Part shown: in pieces, positions 1-12,660 of the stretch
Layout: every line of letters begins with the position of its first letter
Numbering within the stretch: position 1 is the first letter of the stretch
NCBI GenBank assembly: GCA_009617715.1
Contig: VTFK01000008.1
Span: 2,542,001-2,606,000 of the forward strand
Direction of reading: 5' to 3'
Source of the DNA: Plectrocnemia conspersa
Lineage: Eukaryota > Arthropoda > Insecta > Trichoptera > Polycentropodidae
DNA: 64,000 nucleotides
Translations under genes and position numbers: made by a program
Notes under the pieces: model-generated
The model's database searches: none
Seen by the model: the letters and a program-made list of their open reading frames with translations, nothing else
What the model was told of the DNA's origin: nothing

Positions 1-110
1 AAACAGTAGCACTTGTCGCAACATCGGGTAGTAGTGGGGATAGCGGACACTGTTCTGCCCGCCCACAGTGATGAAAATGACATGCTTCGATGATGACGCT
101 TCTTAGTGTA
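1..110. other. GC-richer island at the left edge
   Basis: Mixed-complexity DNA cut by the window edge, without a credible frame. It may be the end of an island lying outside. Confidence 0.25.
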
Positions 111-1195
111 ATTTTTTTATTTTACGTAAAAAAAAACGATAAAATGTTATAAAATATAATAATTCCATGATATTAATATATGTAATGATTGTTCAAATGC
201 ATATACTTGATTTTATGCTATTATTTCTTGTCGAAAAGGTCTAAAAATTAGTATGAAGAGGGGGGGGTCTTTCCGTACCCACGTTGGGAGCGTACGTTTT
301 TTTCGTACACTCGGTCCGGTAAAGGTTAAAGGTGTACCTGACGTCTATAGAAAAATACTAACTTTCATTTTATTTTGTTATTCACCTTTATTATTAAGAA
401 TACAACTTTGTATTTATATACACAGAAAACCCCATAAGTCACTTTGCTTAATAAAAAATATATAGTATACACATAGTTATATCATATTACATTTTTTTTT
501 CGCATTCTAAAAATACAAGTTTAAGAAATATTAGTGGAAAAATACGACGTGGAACACAAAAATATTAGCTTTTTACTACAAAACAAGCATAAATTTGTAA
601 AAGATATTTCATGAAACAAAAGTCTACTAAATATACTATAAAAGCTTAAAATCAGTCTTATTATTCTTAAACGCATACTAAGTAGTCTTAAAATCATTTA
701 ATATTAAGTCCAATTAGTATAAGTGTTTTTATCCTGATCTCACGGTTTTTTAATGGATATGTTTGCCAAACTTTGCTTTCTTCATGAATTAAAGTATAAC
801 ATACTTGAATTTTTTTAGAGATAGAATCAGTTATTTTTATGCAGTTATGAAAAACATTTGTATTTTACAGATATTATTTTATGTATATGATAATAAAAAC
901 TTTTTGCCATATAGAATGCAATGTAAACTATAATTTAATAAAATAATATATTGGCTTTTTCCTTAGCTCATATATGTACAGTCTGTAAATATTTTTACTT
1001 TTTATTTAAAATAAAAAATAGTGCTCTTAAATATCATCTAGCTCATAAAGTAAGTTTGTGTAACAGTCGAAAAAATATATTTTTATTTCTAACCTTAATT
1101 GTGCATCTGCCTTAAAATATCATTATGGCGTCATTAAATATATATTTTAACATAAACATAATATATGTGGTATATATACATGATGAAATTCAATT
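111..1195. other. AT-rich intergenic DNA
   Basis: Low-complexity A/T sequence. One G run (259-266) and the inverted pair CGTACG / CGTAC (about 290-310) stand out; the 70-codon frame over them is not credible. Confidence 0.6.
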
Positions 1196-1320
1196 CGAAA
1201 GAAATTTTCTCATCAGATAGACTTCCATTCGCATTCGACTCGGCAAAGAGAGTTTTTCTTATCTCAGCTTTTATGCTTATTCAAGGCGGCAGGTCTCGGT
1301 GTTATCCACTTAATTCCCTA
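1196..1320. promoter_or_regulatory. Candidate regulatory island
   Basis: Sharp rise in complexity (CATTCGCATTCGACTCGGC, CTTATCTCAG, GGTGTTATCCACTTAA) between AT-rich flanks; no frame. Confidence 0.25.
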
Positions 1321-3519
1321 TGAAAAAAATAAAAAAATCAGAGAGTGAGATTGATTGTTTCATTTTTTATCATGTCAAGTGAAACAATGAGAGAAAATAA
1401 AATGAATCGTTTTATGTCTCAGCCCCTTTTAGAATTTAACCAGCCGGAGGAGTTGATTAAAGTATAATGCATATATTTTGTTATCAGATGTTATTTATTG
1501 CTTAATAAATAATATATAGTAAATAAGGGTAGGAAAAATTAAAATTAAAATTATTTATTTTGTAAAGAACAGTCGATAAATTGTTTTACTTAATATTAAG
1601 TGAATATCGGACGCAAAGGAGGCTTTGAAATTCAACAAATTATAAAATTGTACAGAAATGGAGTCTGTGTAGGTGAAAATTTGCATTTTTATGAAAACGT
1701 TTCATTACGGAGACGAAGAAAAGTTTTCCTTTGGAGTCGCATAACGGCGGTATAATTTTAAATATTAAGTGACCTTTTTTTCGACGAAAAAAAGAGATTT
1801 CATAAAACTTCACCCTTAAGTGTAATGTATACTTTGAAAATAATAGTGTACAACATTCGTAAATTGCGGTTAGATACACACAGTATGTACATGTATATAG
1901 GTGCAATAAACGCTTTTTTTCAATTTGTGTTACTGTTATTCGTTCAACCCTTTCTCGGTGAAGAGTTATGTATTGTAACGATCACACATGATAAAAATAA
2001 GGTGGATTTCTATCGTGCGTTTTCGTTTTTCATTTTTATTCGGTCGACTCAAGCGTGTGAACGTAATTCTTGAGAACACTTTTGTACATGTTTATAGGTA
2101 TTTTTTGCTTTAAAATAAAACATGGTGAAATACACGTTTGTCACATGATAACACCCCTCGAGCTTTTCAGGAAACAATTTCTTCTTATTTATACGATCCA
2201 AAGCGGAAAAACGTTAAGCGTTCTCAAAACGCCCAAACAGAAGAAATATATTTACTTATATAATGTTTTATATCTCGGTATATTACTCTTAAAACCCGAT
2301 TTTACTTAAACATTTTTTTATAAGGCACAACAGAATTAATAAATTAAATTGCATCATTGATTATACTTGTTTATTATTATGTTCTGACTTAAATCATTTT
2401 AAAGAATAATATTATAGACTTTTAATAATGATACTCATAAATTATTATAAAACAGTTTCACATATATTGTGAAATATAATAAATCATATTATTACAAAAA
2501 GGTGCTGCAGTTAATTATTTAGAACTTTTTTATATTCTACTGAAATATTTTACAGCTGGTCATTAAATTTGATATTGTCAAAAAATCGCAAATTGTCCCA
2601 AATATTTTTATGATTTTGTGCATATTTAAGGTTTACATATCCTATTTTTATTGAAACATATATTATAATTACGTAACAAAAACAGAATAACTCTTTTCTT
2701 TCTATTTAATTTTTATCAACAGAAAAACACGTGCGAAAATAGCCAAATACCGTTTTAATTTTGCAGTAAATTATATATGAATTAATATTGCTTTTTGCAG
2801 ATTTTATGTATAATTTTGAACAAATATCAGTCTATTAATAAAACAAATATTATAGCTTATTTTCGACATAAATGTAGTATTGCTTTTCAAAATATTTTAA
2901 TAAACTTGTATTTAGTGTGCCTTGTAAAATTTAAAACATTTAATTGTTATTGTTATTTTATAAATAATTGGGCAAAAAATAGGTGATATTGAAACGAAGT
3001 CGAGTGTTAAGCCATTTTACTACTTTATTAAAATTACTTATTTAGACATAGTTCACTGTATAAGATTATTTAACTATCTTTTCTATAATAAATGTTGGTT
3101 AAGTTTATCTGTGAGGTTTCGTGAAGAAATATGCTTAACTGCTGTAAAAAGATATGCTATGTGCATAGGTTTGAAATAATATGACAATATTTTTATATTT
3201 CGCTTTAAATATTGCTTAAAAAAATATCTAAATTCATTAAATTGTTAATGACAATAAATTTATTAAAATGCTAATAACAAATATTAAAAACAAACTTTAA
3301 AGCACACATTTTATTATATAGTCTCGATTTTACTGTGTGAAATAAATCATCAAAATCTGAGCTAATATATGAAAAAATCATCAATTTTAAATATTTTAAT
3401 CACTACCTCTCGTGGATTTTAAAGACAATAGATTGAATTTTATTTATACACTTACAAAATAATGGGATGAAGCCAGTATTTTAATTATGATAATTAGACA
3501 ATGCAAGTGTGTCTAAATT
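1321..3519. other. AT-rich intergenic DNA
   Basis: Short frames at 1640-2309 on both strands overlap each other and show no domain. 1600-2300 is slightly less AT-rich than the rest. Nothing else seen. Confidence 0.6.
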
Positions 3520-3800
3520 TCGCCGATAACGATAACAATGGTGTGCACGATAACGTTTTGTTATATTAAATAGAAGCCGGTGATAAGGATCGTCTTTGTG
3601 TGTAATTCAAGGAAGGGGTTGGGAGATGACTATAAACAAAAACGTAATTAGCCTAACTACATCTACCCCAAACTAGCATTATAAGCCCTGAGGCTGCGAT
3701 ATTACTGCGTTATGATTCTTTATTGCACCCCCGGGCGACGCGCTTCTACATGTACCTGAGAAAACTTTTGCGATGGTCTCGCACTTGGTACTTCTAAATC
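3520..3800. promoter_or_regulatory. Candidate regulatory island with homeodomain core
   Basis: Includes TAATTA at 3645-3650, a CACCCCCGGGCGACGCGC block and GATAACGATAACAATGG. No open frame. Enhancer-like by composition only. Confidence 0.3.
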
Positions 3801-4309
3801 TGAGCAAATGTCTTGGGATTATTCAAAACTCGTTAAATTAATATATACAGGATGAGTCTATCTATAATAAATCGAAAGATATAAAAGACGATTTAATAAA
3901 TTTATTGATACAAGGCTAATAAAAATAAAACTGAATTTTTATTTACTCGTTTGATAATAATTTCCATTTCCATAAACTCAGATTTGCAGTATAAATGTGT
4001 GCAAAAGACACATTAGAAACTTTTTTAGAAATCATTACATAGTCAAGCTTCTGCTTTTGCTCTAATAAAATTATTTATTATTAAGAGACATATATAGAAA
4101 ACTTTTACGTACTTTTATGTGTTGATTTTATAACTGTATACTAGTTGTTAAATATACTCTCTAAAATTAATATTTTAATTAAATATGTAATTATATCCAA
4201 AGGTCTCTGCCAATAATTAAGAAAACTAAATTATTAGAATATTAAAAATCGCAATTAAATTCCATTGTACTGTATTATTATTTGAATGTGTACGTGTACA
4301 TAGAAATTT
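3801..4309. other. AT-rich intergenic DNA
   Basis: Nothing recognised. Confidence 0.6.
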
Positions 4310-4520
4310 ATTGTTGAAGCTTTTACGTCTGCCTCACTTTAGTGAAGCGGGAAGCAGCCAATCAATGCTGCAATATTTCAACCCCAGAGGCGGTCATTTC
4401 CTGTGGCACCGGAAGTGCTTTATGTTGCACCGCCATTGGACGGCGGTATGCCTCAGTCAACGTGATGAAAATCTGACTGCATTTTCTTGTCCAAGTCCGA
4501 TCGTGTCTTGTGAGAATGCC
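4310..4520. promoter_or_regulatory. Candidate regulatory island
   Basis: Contains CAGCCAATCAATG and the palindrome ACCGCCATTGGACGGCGGT (about 4429-4447), whose GCCAT core matches PHO/YY1-type sites. The 85-codon frame spanning it has no family features. Confidence 0.3.
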
Positions 4521-5994
4521 AAGTTTTGCAATACGTTTGCATATATGTATTTATGTACATATATTTAAATCATAAGAAAATCTAAGGCAAATCTCTTTAA
4601 AAGTGTTGTAAGAATTTTTTCGATAATAAATTTGCCCATAAATCATTTAATGTCTGATCATTATGTTTTTGTTTTAAGTCAGAGTCACTTATTTAGTCAA
4701 GACGGTTTAATTAATAATTATTTAGCTATCATAAAAAATAAATTCCATTAGTTTTCAAAAATATTGCAAAAGAATTGTTTTTAAGTAATGTGAGTGTTTT
4801 AAAAATAAATTCTAGCAATTGAAATAATACATTTAAGCCCCAAATAAATCATTTACTATACATACCTTTTTTTATTAACAACGAGTCGCATTATGTTATT
4901 AGCGTCGTGAATCAGGTTTCGTGAATTCAGCGAAAAGCTCTTTCGCCGATTTAACGTCGCAAAACAAGTAAATAAATTTAATCCGTACGTCAGAATCGAT
5001 ACTCAAATAACCCATCCGACTTTATGGCTTCCTCCATCGTAGATGTACCTAAAAAATAAATAGGAAAAGAGAAAAAAAAAACAATAAAGACGTTGCAGTC
5101 GCGCTGATCAATTCCGCGAAACGGAAAATGATATCGCTTTGTCCACTTTGGCAAATTGGATTTCGCTGAGGGTAAATAAGATGAAAACAAGGGGATAAAA
5201 CATTTTTTGTGGTAATTAAACAAAATGAGGTTAGGTAGGATGTTTTTTATATACATACATACCTATTTATTCCACAGGTTTCGTGTATTTATAAAGATAG
5301 AGAAGTGATCTAACTTTTCCCCAAGAAGGTTTAATTTAAGACTACCCAAAAGTTAACAAATAGTAAATCCGTCTCTGAAAAACAGTAAATCAATACATAA
5401 AGCATCTCGGACTTCATTTCCCCGAAAACATTTATTATGCAGTAGGGTGTAAAAAAACGCATATAAAAAAATCATATTTCGTAACTAAATTCTTATAAAA
5501 TAGTTAAACATAAAATATATAATAAATATCCATTTAATAAATACAGATAATAAATTTAATGCTAGAATAATAAAATTAAATCAAAAATAAAATCTATATT
5601 GAATTGTAAAATTTTTATTAAATCGAACTATTTTACTAATAAACAGTAATTACATAAAATAATATTTTTTGCACCCTAGCATTCATTACTGCAAAAAAAA
5701 ATAGAAATTAATCAAATATGGTTTAATTCATCATAGAAAACTACTATATTTTTTGTTGTCCCGTTGAGTTGTGAAATCGATTTATATTTTCTCTGTTTAA
5801 TCAAGCACTATGTCAAGTTCAATTCAAGAACTCATTTTCATGTTTTTCCTTTATTTTTAAATATTTTTTGTATCATCTTATTTTAATTCTTTAATCTCGT
5901 TTTAAATGCATTACTCAAATTAATAAAAATATTATATTAATTATTCAAACCTGATAAAAAAATACAGACAAATTTGGGATAAAGAAATAAAATT
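4521..5994. other. AT-rich DNA with one moderate island
   Basis: 4880-5260 is less AT-rich (TTCGCCGATTTAACGTCGC, GTCGCGCTGATCAATTCCGC); the 88-codon minus frame there is featureless. 5261-5994 is low-complexity. Confidence 0.5.
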
Positions 5995-6289
5995 CATAAT
6001 TCACCATTTTAACTTATCCGTCTGTAAAATGGATACCTTCTATTCCGGAATATAAGAAGCACCCCAAGATCATTCTGCTCTTTAGTTTGTACAGTTGCTT
6101 AAAGACATTTTTCGCTATAGCCATCTTGACGACAAACTTAGTGCACCTTATCTGAAATTAAAAAAATATATTTCATTTCTATAAAAATTAAAGTTTCTGT
6201 AGCAGGTTGACATTCGATTACATGATATAAAAGTAAATTAAATTATATTAAATTCCAAACTGCTAATATTATGAGACTCTCTCAAAACC
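5995..6289. other. Moderate-complexity intergenic DNA
   Basis: A patch around 6000-6150 (TATTCCGGAATATAAGAAGC, CATCTTGACGACAAACTTAG) then AT-rich. No frame or known motif. Confidence 0.4.
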
Positions 6290-6500
6290 TTGATCATGAT
6301 ACATATTTTTCTCGGTTATCGATAAAGATTTACACTTGGCTCATCGTTCAATCACTGACATATTAAGTGCAAGTTAAATTTTAAAAGCTTTCCAAGTGCA
6401 CATGATAAAGTGTAGGCACTATATTAAGTTCCCAGCTTTAGTCTCTGTGCAAGTGCAACGCGCCGTATAACACGGTTATAGAAACTGTGTACACCACCGA
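6290..6500. promoter_or_regulatory. Candidate regulatory island with clustered NK2-type AAGTG words
   Basis: AAGTG occurs at 6365, 6394, 6408 and 6451, three of them within AAGTGCA; CAAGTG is the NK2-class homeodomain core. GGTTATCGATAAAG is also present. No frame. Function inferred only. Confidence 0.35.
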
Positions 6501-7121
6501 TGAAAACATTGGTAAACTTTTATAATGAAAGAAAAATATTTATTTACTTTTCACAATTTCTGCACTTTCTCTAAAAACTTTAACAAAGTGTGCGTTTCTT
6601 TTCATATAAAAAAACGTTATTTATGCTCTGTTTAAATTTCTAAAGTACTCAGTATTATTTTTTTATTAAACAATTATCATTTAAGAAATTGTTTAATCTT
6701 TTTTACATACTTATATAAAATATGAATTATATTATATAATATATATTGCACGGATCGTGTGTCAGCTGCATTAGTTATTATGATGGCAACGTAATTTATC
6801 ATCTTAATAATTCAATTAATATTAAATTAGATTCTAATTGAATTTATCCGGAGAGAGCGCGGTGGCTGAGCTCACAAACACCCTCTCGTCGAACTTGCTT
6901 CTCATATAATTTACAAGCCGTATTGAACTTTGCTTCCTCTGAGTAAGAACTTAGTAATAAGAGGCAATTAATAACTTCAGTCTTATTTATCGTGGTAGTA
7001 CATTTAGCACAATAATCTGCGACTGAATCTGTTTATAGGGGTAATGAAGAAAAAAAAATATATAGTGATGATGAAAGTTTGTGTACTGAGAAAACAATTA
7101 AAAAAATGTTAGCTTACCACA
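6501..7121. other. AT-rich DNA with short GC-richer patch
   Basis: 6845-6965 holds GAGAGAGCGCGGTGGCTGAG and CTCTCGTCGAACTTG; no frame. The rest is AT-rich up to the piggyBac target site. Confidence 0.5.
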
Positions 7122-7125
7122 TTAA

Positions 7126-8810
7126 CAGTTTAACGCCCGTGGTTTTTTTGCCGAACTTTATTTGGTGGCCGGGTAATTTCACTGAAAAATGGCAAACAAT
7201 TATATTTATTAGTAAATTTCCTATAACTTGTGAATCAAATTATGTGATTTAACCAGTGTTTCTAAATCTGTAGATCGCATAATTAGGTGATACAATGAAA
7301 ATAAAACTTGTATACAAATATATTATTATATATAAAATGTTTAAAATGATATCAACTTTTTATAACAGCCAGTTGATAAGACACGGAAAAAACAAACAAA
7401 ACCTCAGTGTATAATGGACTATAATAAATAAATGAAAGTTGTTGATTGCGCCGACCAATGCCTAGTTACCTAATATTTAGAAAAAACAATGGAATAAACA
7501 AAAAAAATTGTTTTTTATTTATATCAATACGAATTGTTTTATTTGTTCAGTGTCTATCAAAATTTGCATCGTAACAGCAAAATTAAATTTAAAGATTTTC
7601 TTTTGAGTAAGGCTTAAGAATGGATGCAGAATTTAGTGGAATCTATCGATTCAACAGTCATTTAAACGGTTTCTACCACTTATTGCCGTGCTTGTGCTGT
7701 CATCCATCAGATAAGCTAAAAAACCACCAGAAAAAAAATAAAGTGTCGTGTTTATTCTGCACATGGAATAAGGAAAGATACAGCATACATGTGCAGAAGT
7801 TGTGCTTCATATTGACGAGTGTTTTTATACGTATCAAAAAATATTGAAATAGATAAAAAAGTGTAAATAATAAAAATAAATATAAATAGTAATATAGTGT
7901 GGTTTTTAAGTGCAATGATGAAAATAAATGTGTCTGTGACAGTTGTAAGCAGAATAAGGACGCCGAAAAATTTGGTGAGTGCAAATTATATTTTATTAAA
8001 AACGTATATTTCTTTTTAATCGTTCATACAAATATTTATTTAATTATAAATTGGTTTGTAACTATTGCAACTATTTTTAATTTACACAAAATATTAGGAA
8101 TGAAAAATACACATTTATTCGTTCATGATTTTATTCCTCAGAGATTCTTTTAAGCGCAATAATATTTTTTTCAAATATTTTATTTAATGACTGTAATAAA
8201 CTAATACAGCGATAATTTATCCGAATTATAGATTTTCCCCCTAGTTTTCTTATCTGTGAATCATTGCGGTTTTCTAAATGGTGAGGAAATATTAAAATAA
8301 CAAACCCAAGTTAATGGTGCTGTCTTGAAAGTTCTTTGATTTCTGTGTTATCAAATTTATCTACATATACCGTAACATTTCTATTTTTAAATTTTGCAAT
8401 AAAATACAGAATTTTAAGTAGAAAAATTTTGCTAATTGATGTGATGTTTTAATTTCTTTTAATTGGAATGTTTTTATGTTTACTTAGCCAATCTATCTTG
8501 ACCCTAAAGTTTATTTCTGTTCAAGGGGTGTAAAATAAAATAATATTTTTTAAAGGAAATAAATAATTGTGATTCAAAGTCACGTGCCCGTAAAAAGCGA
8601 CTTTTTTTACAAAAATTTGATGAAAAATATAATTTATTTTTATTTTATATTATGTAGAAATAGTATACTACCATCTTTCATTATCATATAGAAGCAAACT
8701 TGATAGTATCCCAGTATTTTTTATTAAAATAAAACGCATGACGCAGGAATCCACGGCCACTATACAATGTTCTTTCAAGACTCATACACGAGTCCACGGG
8801 CGTTAAGCTG
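7126..8810 (+). mobile_element. piggyBac-family DNA transposon, decayed, TTAA-flanked
   Basis: The left end TTAA|CAGTTTAACGCCCGTGG and the right end, read in reverse TTAA|CAGCTTAACGCCCGTGG, are inverted repeats matching at 16 of 17 positions. Both are bounded by the TTAA duplication diagnostic of piggyBac (7122-7125 and 8811-8814). The 1.69 kb interior keeps a degenerate transposase tail on the plus strand. It is shorter than an autonomous element (about 2.4 kb), so it is internally deleted. AT-rich drift elsewhere suggests age, but the ends are well preserved. Confidence 0.82.
7540..7860 (+). pseudogene. piggyBac transposase C-terminal remnant with cysteine-rich domain
   Basis: One frame reads VYQNLHRNSKIKFKDF before a stop, similar to the segment preceding the end of the piggyBac catalytic core. 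A shifted frame then gives KNKVSCLFCTWNKERYS and, after another shift, a block ending ECFYTYQK. That layout (CxxC, later a CF-x-Y-H/Q) resembles the C-terminal zinc-binding domain of piggyBac transposases. Several frameshifts; no function expected. Without the TTAA-bounded element around it I would not have named it. Confidence 0.5.
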
Positions 8811-8996
8811 TTAATATAATATATAAGCTCTATACCATGGTGAGCAATAAATAAAAGTACACTCACTTACTAAGTCCAAGGTTTCCACGTATGCATGAAT
8901 AAGTACCATTTACTTTGAATGGTGCATTATAATATATTATATTTTAAAATATATATTATATTTGATATATTATAATAAAAATGAAAGTTAGCCAGT

Positions 8997-9300
8997 GTGT
9001 TTACGGCCCGTGTACAGTCGTTAGCCAGCGGTCGTAAATCTGCCCACCTTAGGCTCTTTTGCTAGAAGCGCAGCCGCAGGGTATTAGCCACTATAACTAC
9101 ATTTCCCTGTTAAATTGCACGTAAAGCCATTTCGTTTTAACATTGAAATCTTAAATGGGGAAAAAAGTGGCCTCCCCTCGAATCCCTGGAAAACAAAGCC
9201 CCGCAGTCTGGGCGGGATTCGCTCGTAAAATTCGCCAGCGAGCGGCGTTAAATCTTGTCCCGTTTCTAAAATGCATAAGACGTAATCAAGACCGTGGGGA
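8997..9300. promoter_or_regulatory. Candidate regulatory island
   Basis: High-complexity block (GTTAGCCAGCGGTCGTAAAT, GAAGCGCAGCCGCAGG, CGCCAGCGAGCGGCGTTAAA) with sharp borders and no long frame on either strand. A clear candidate for conserved noncoding DNA. Confidence 0.35.
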
Positions 9301-9589
9301 TAATAAATAAAAATTCATTGTTGCGAAATATATACATTTTTAAATTAAATACTTAAAACTAAAAAATTGGAAATATATTACTACATTTTTTAAAAATCAG
9401 ATAAGCGATCTATTAATCTATCTTCGTTTGATGATTCAAATAAGTTCTTAATATCATCCGATCATAATGAGAATTCGGCCATAAGAGACTCTTACATAAT
9501 TATAAATGTTTTACCCTTTCAATTTTATCTCCGTCTAAAAACCACGCTTACTAGGCTCACGAAGAACTTGCTTATTACTATAAATTTTA
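9301..9589. other. AT-rich intergenic DNA
   Basis: Nothing recognised before the LINE fragment. Confidence 0.5.
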
Positions 9590-9915
9590 TTTTATTTGTA
9601 GGCATTTTTATGCATTCCTTATTTTCACTATCCAAGGATCTTTGAGTGTCGTCAATTATCGCAACAAATTTTGCCGTGTCATCAGCATAACAATGTCATG
9701 AATTGTTTCAACGTCGATTTTAATTCCGTTTCTTTTCACACCGATCAAGTATTTGTTATTAACAGTCAAATAAATTGTTTTTATATTGCTTCTAGAGCCA
9801 TTGCGACCTTGAGGGTCTGTCCAAAAATTAGGTCAGTCAGGTATTCCGCTAGCAAATCTTTTGGGCTAATGAATTTAAGCTTGACCTTATACCCTGGTAT
9901 TTACGCTTGAGCAAT
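9590..9915 (-). pseudogene. LINE reverse transcriptase fragment (RTE-like?)
   Basis: Minus-strand frames give GVKRNGIKIDVETIHDI and, after a one-base shift, CYADDTAKFVAIIDD; the YADD catalytic tetrad is at 9689-9678. Upstream there is a weak FGQTLKVAMALEAI block, where RTE-type enzymes have the QGDxLS..LFN.ALE motif. The order agrees with a non-LTR reverse transcriptase palm. Clade assignment is tentative. Confidence 0.55.
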
Positions 9916-10100
9916 GTATGGCTTAAAAACACTTTTAGTCTCACAGCTTACCATAAAATACTTGACGAGCTACTTTCAATCTATTTTTTAATTACTTATT
10001 ATTTTTTTGAGGATTTTGACTGAACGCTCAAAGCATAATCAGCTAAATACTTTTTATATATTTAATAAATAATGAATATAAAACTAGGTATAGATTGCTT

Positions 10101-10640
10101 AATAATTTGGCGAATTTCAGCGTCTCGGAAAATTCAGATGATATTAAAGCGGCTGGAAATTTCGCACGTCTCCCGGTGACAGATGTTCTAGGACATGTTT
10201 TAAACTATGGTTATAAATTTCTAGGTGGGTTTTGCGGTATGTATGTGCGGTTCGAAGGTGGCTGAAGAGGTAATTGGTAACGAGCTACGTGATCTCATAG
10301 TGGTCGGGTGCAATACCATGGCAAAGAACGTGATGGGGTTATAAATACGCAGATTAATATTAGATGCCTCCGTCTCGAAGCGGCTTTAATAAAAGAATAT
10401 CTGCAATTTTTGATTGAGTATAGTGTTTATAGTTTGACCACATTGGCAGTGCTGCCGACTTGCATTAAATTACAATAACACGTCGGTAATTAGCCAGTGT
10501 TTTGCCCACAGGGACCAGTTTGATAATTATCCGGTGTGTTATCATAATTTGGTTAACGGTCCATGGACGCCACTGGACCCTCGGTTAAACGTATCGGCTG
10601 TATCGTGATTGTTAACCACTGTAGTAGTGTGTGGTAACAT
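10101..10640. promoter_or_regulatory. Candidate regulatory island
   Basis: Two high-complexity blocks with no long frame. The first carries GGAAATTTCGC and CAGATTAATATTAG; the second GGTAATTAGCCAGTG, GATAATTATCCGG and GGTTAACGGTCCATGG. Several TAAT cores suggest homeodomain input; inference only. Confidence 0.35.
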
Positions 10641-10811
10641 GGTCACAATTCATGTTATATGTATTATGATATTTTACAATTTTAATGAAAATATTTAACA
10701 AAAAAAAATATTTTCATTAACATAGAAATTTTCTACTGATTAGGTATTCTTCTAAAAAACATTTAAACGGGCATTTTTTACTAACTGCTATTTTTTTGTA
10801 ATTTTAATATA

Positions 10812-11816
10812 CAGGCGGCTCTCGACTTTCGCACATAATTGGTTGCTGAAAATGTGTGCGAATGTTGAATGTACGAAAGTCGAGGGAAGTAAAAAAAAAT
10901 TGAAATTGTGTGTATTTTAAAATATTTATTTATCAAGTAAATATTAGATGTTTAAGAGGCGTTTAAGAGACACGTTTCAGTGGGGTTTGTGGGTTTCCTT
11001 TGAAAAGTTATCAAGAGTTAGCTCTTTTCCACTATTCTTTTTCTTTTCTTCATATAGTATTTTATAACATGCTATGTTTTTATTGATCGCCCCACGCACT
11101 TAAAATATGCGTTCTCCATTGGGATCACAATCTTCCATAATATTTAAAAATTTGTCAAGGTGCGTAAAGGCTTCATTCATATTTTTTATTGTTAAAGAAT
11201 TTTCCAAAATAAACCTGTCTCATCTACACTAAATATTTGGCTAGAGAAATATTCTACATCTTCAATAATTTTGGATAATTAGGAAACAAATTCTTTTGCA
11301 GCATCTTAATCTACATCAGCCGATTCTCCAGTAAATTTAATATTATGAAAAGAATACCTCATTTTAAAATTGTAAAACCAACCGTTACTTGCTTGAAAAA
11401 CCGTGTTAAAATATTTTTTTAATCTATCCTTCCTATCTTTGTGCAAACTAAGAGCTTTTGCTTGAATAATTGAAATACTCAGAGGGACATCTCTTGATGT
11501 TAGTCATCGATCTACGATGATAAAGATTATTCATTTCATCCAGGTTTTTTTTTGCTGTGTGTTTTTGGAAACATATCATTAAAGATTGTGGAAATATATC
11601 TTTATTTTTTCACCGTATTCTTTAATTATATTTTTATTTTGCAAAATTTAACATATCGTAGACCTGTTTGTATCATACGAACGTCCGATTAAAGCAAAAG
11701 ATTCACCGCTATCAGAACGTTTTTTTTTTTAAAAAAAAATTTAATAAAATTGTTTTTTTTTTAAATGTGCGAAATAGCGAATTGTGCAAAAGTCGAACGT
11801 TCGAAAGTCAAGCCTG
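10812..11816 (-). mobile_element. pogo/Tigger-type DNA transposon, internally deleted
   Basis: The 1005-bp element is flanked by TA on both sides (10810-10811 and 11817-11818). The left end starts CAGGCGGCTCTCGACTTTCG and the right end, reversed, CAGGCTTGACTTTCGAACG; the CAGG...CGACTTTCG layout is typical of pogo/Tigger ends. The minus strand holds transposase fragments: a CENP-B-type helix-turn-helix (ALSLHKDRKDR, ASNGWFYNFKMRY, FTGESADVD, about 11490-11330) and SVDETGLFWK (about 11229-11204), the first catalytic Asp block. Stops interrupt it and the middle and end of the DDE domain are gone. Confidence 0.85.
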
Positions 11817-11818
11817 TA

Positions 11819-12660
11819 TATAGTTAATTTAGTGGCAAGAAGCTGACTATTTATTTTTAAATATTTATGATTTAACAAAATTTTTAATCCTAATTACATG
11901 AAAAAATAGAGGACGCGCCCTTATTAATTACAAACCTGTACTATAACGATTTATGAGACGGGAAGGTCGAATGATAATATATTAAAAAATATAATTTTTA
12001 ATTCATTATATTATAATTATTATATTACCAGTATTCAAAAAAATTATTTCTCACAATACATCTGTTGAAATATTTTTCACAATATAAATAAAAAATATAT
12101 AAAATAGTATTACACATATATAACGACGGTATTCTGAGGGTTTCTATGTATTATAGGCAATAAAACTAATTTTACCTTAAAATTTTTAAACCGATTTATC
12201 AATGACTACTATAATAGAACCAGGCATATCATATTTCTTAAAGTATTTTAAATATAGTATAATTTTTTTAATTATATTTCCTAGATCATAAATTATTTAA
12301 TTTCTTTAAGATGCATCATCTTAATATTTGGAAAGATTCATCTCGCTTATGAATATTTTTACGGAATAAAAAATATTAGTTATTTTTCAATAACATTTAC
12401 ATTCTTTTTTTCTGTTTTTCCATTCATTGGTCCACTGTCCAATAATTTTTCATACATTTTGCAGGTCATATTATTATTTTAAATATAACTGCAAGAAAAT
12501 AAGACATAATAAGTGCCATCATATTGTCCCTTAAAAGTATTTTTTTATAAAAATAAAAAAAAGAGTTATGCTAAGTTATGCTACAGTATATTGAAGCCTA
12601 ACCTAGCATAACCCAATATATTTTTCTCACCGCATGTAAATTTGTTTCACTCATATAATA
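11819..12660. other. AT-rich intergenic DNA
   Basis: Low-complexity. Only TTATGCTA (about 12568) and its inverse TAGCATAA (about 12604) stand out. Confidence 0.6.
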
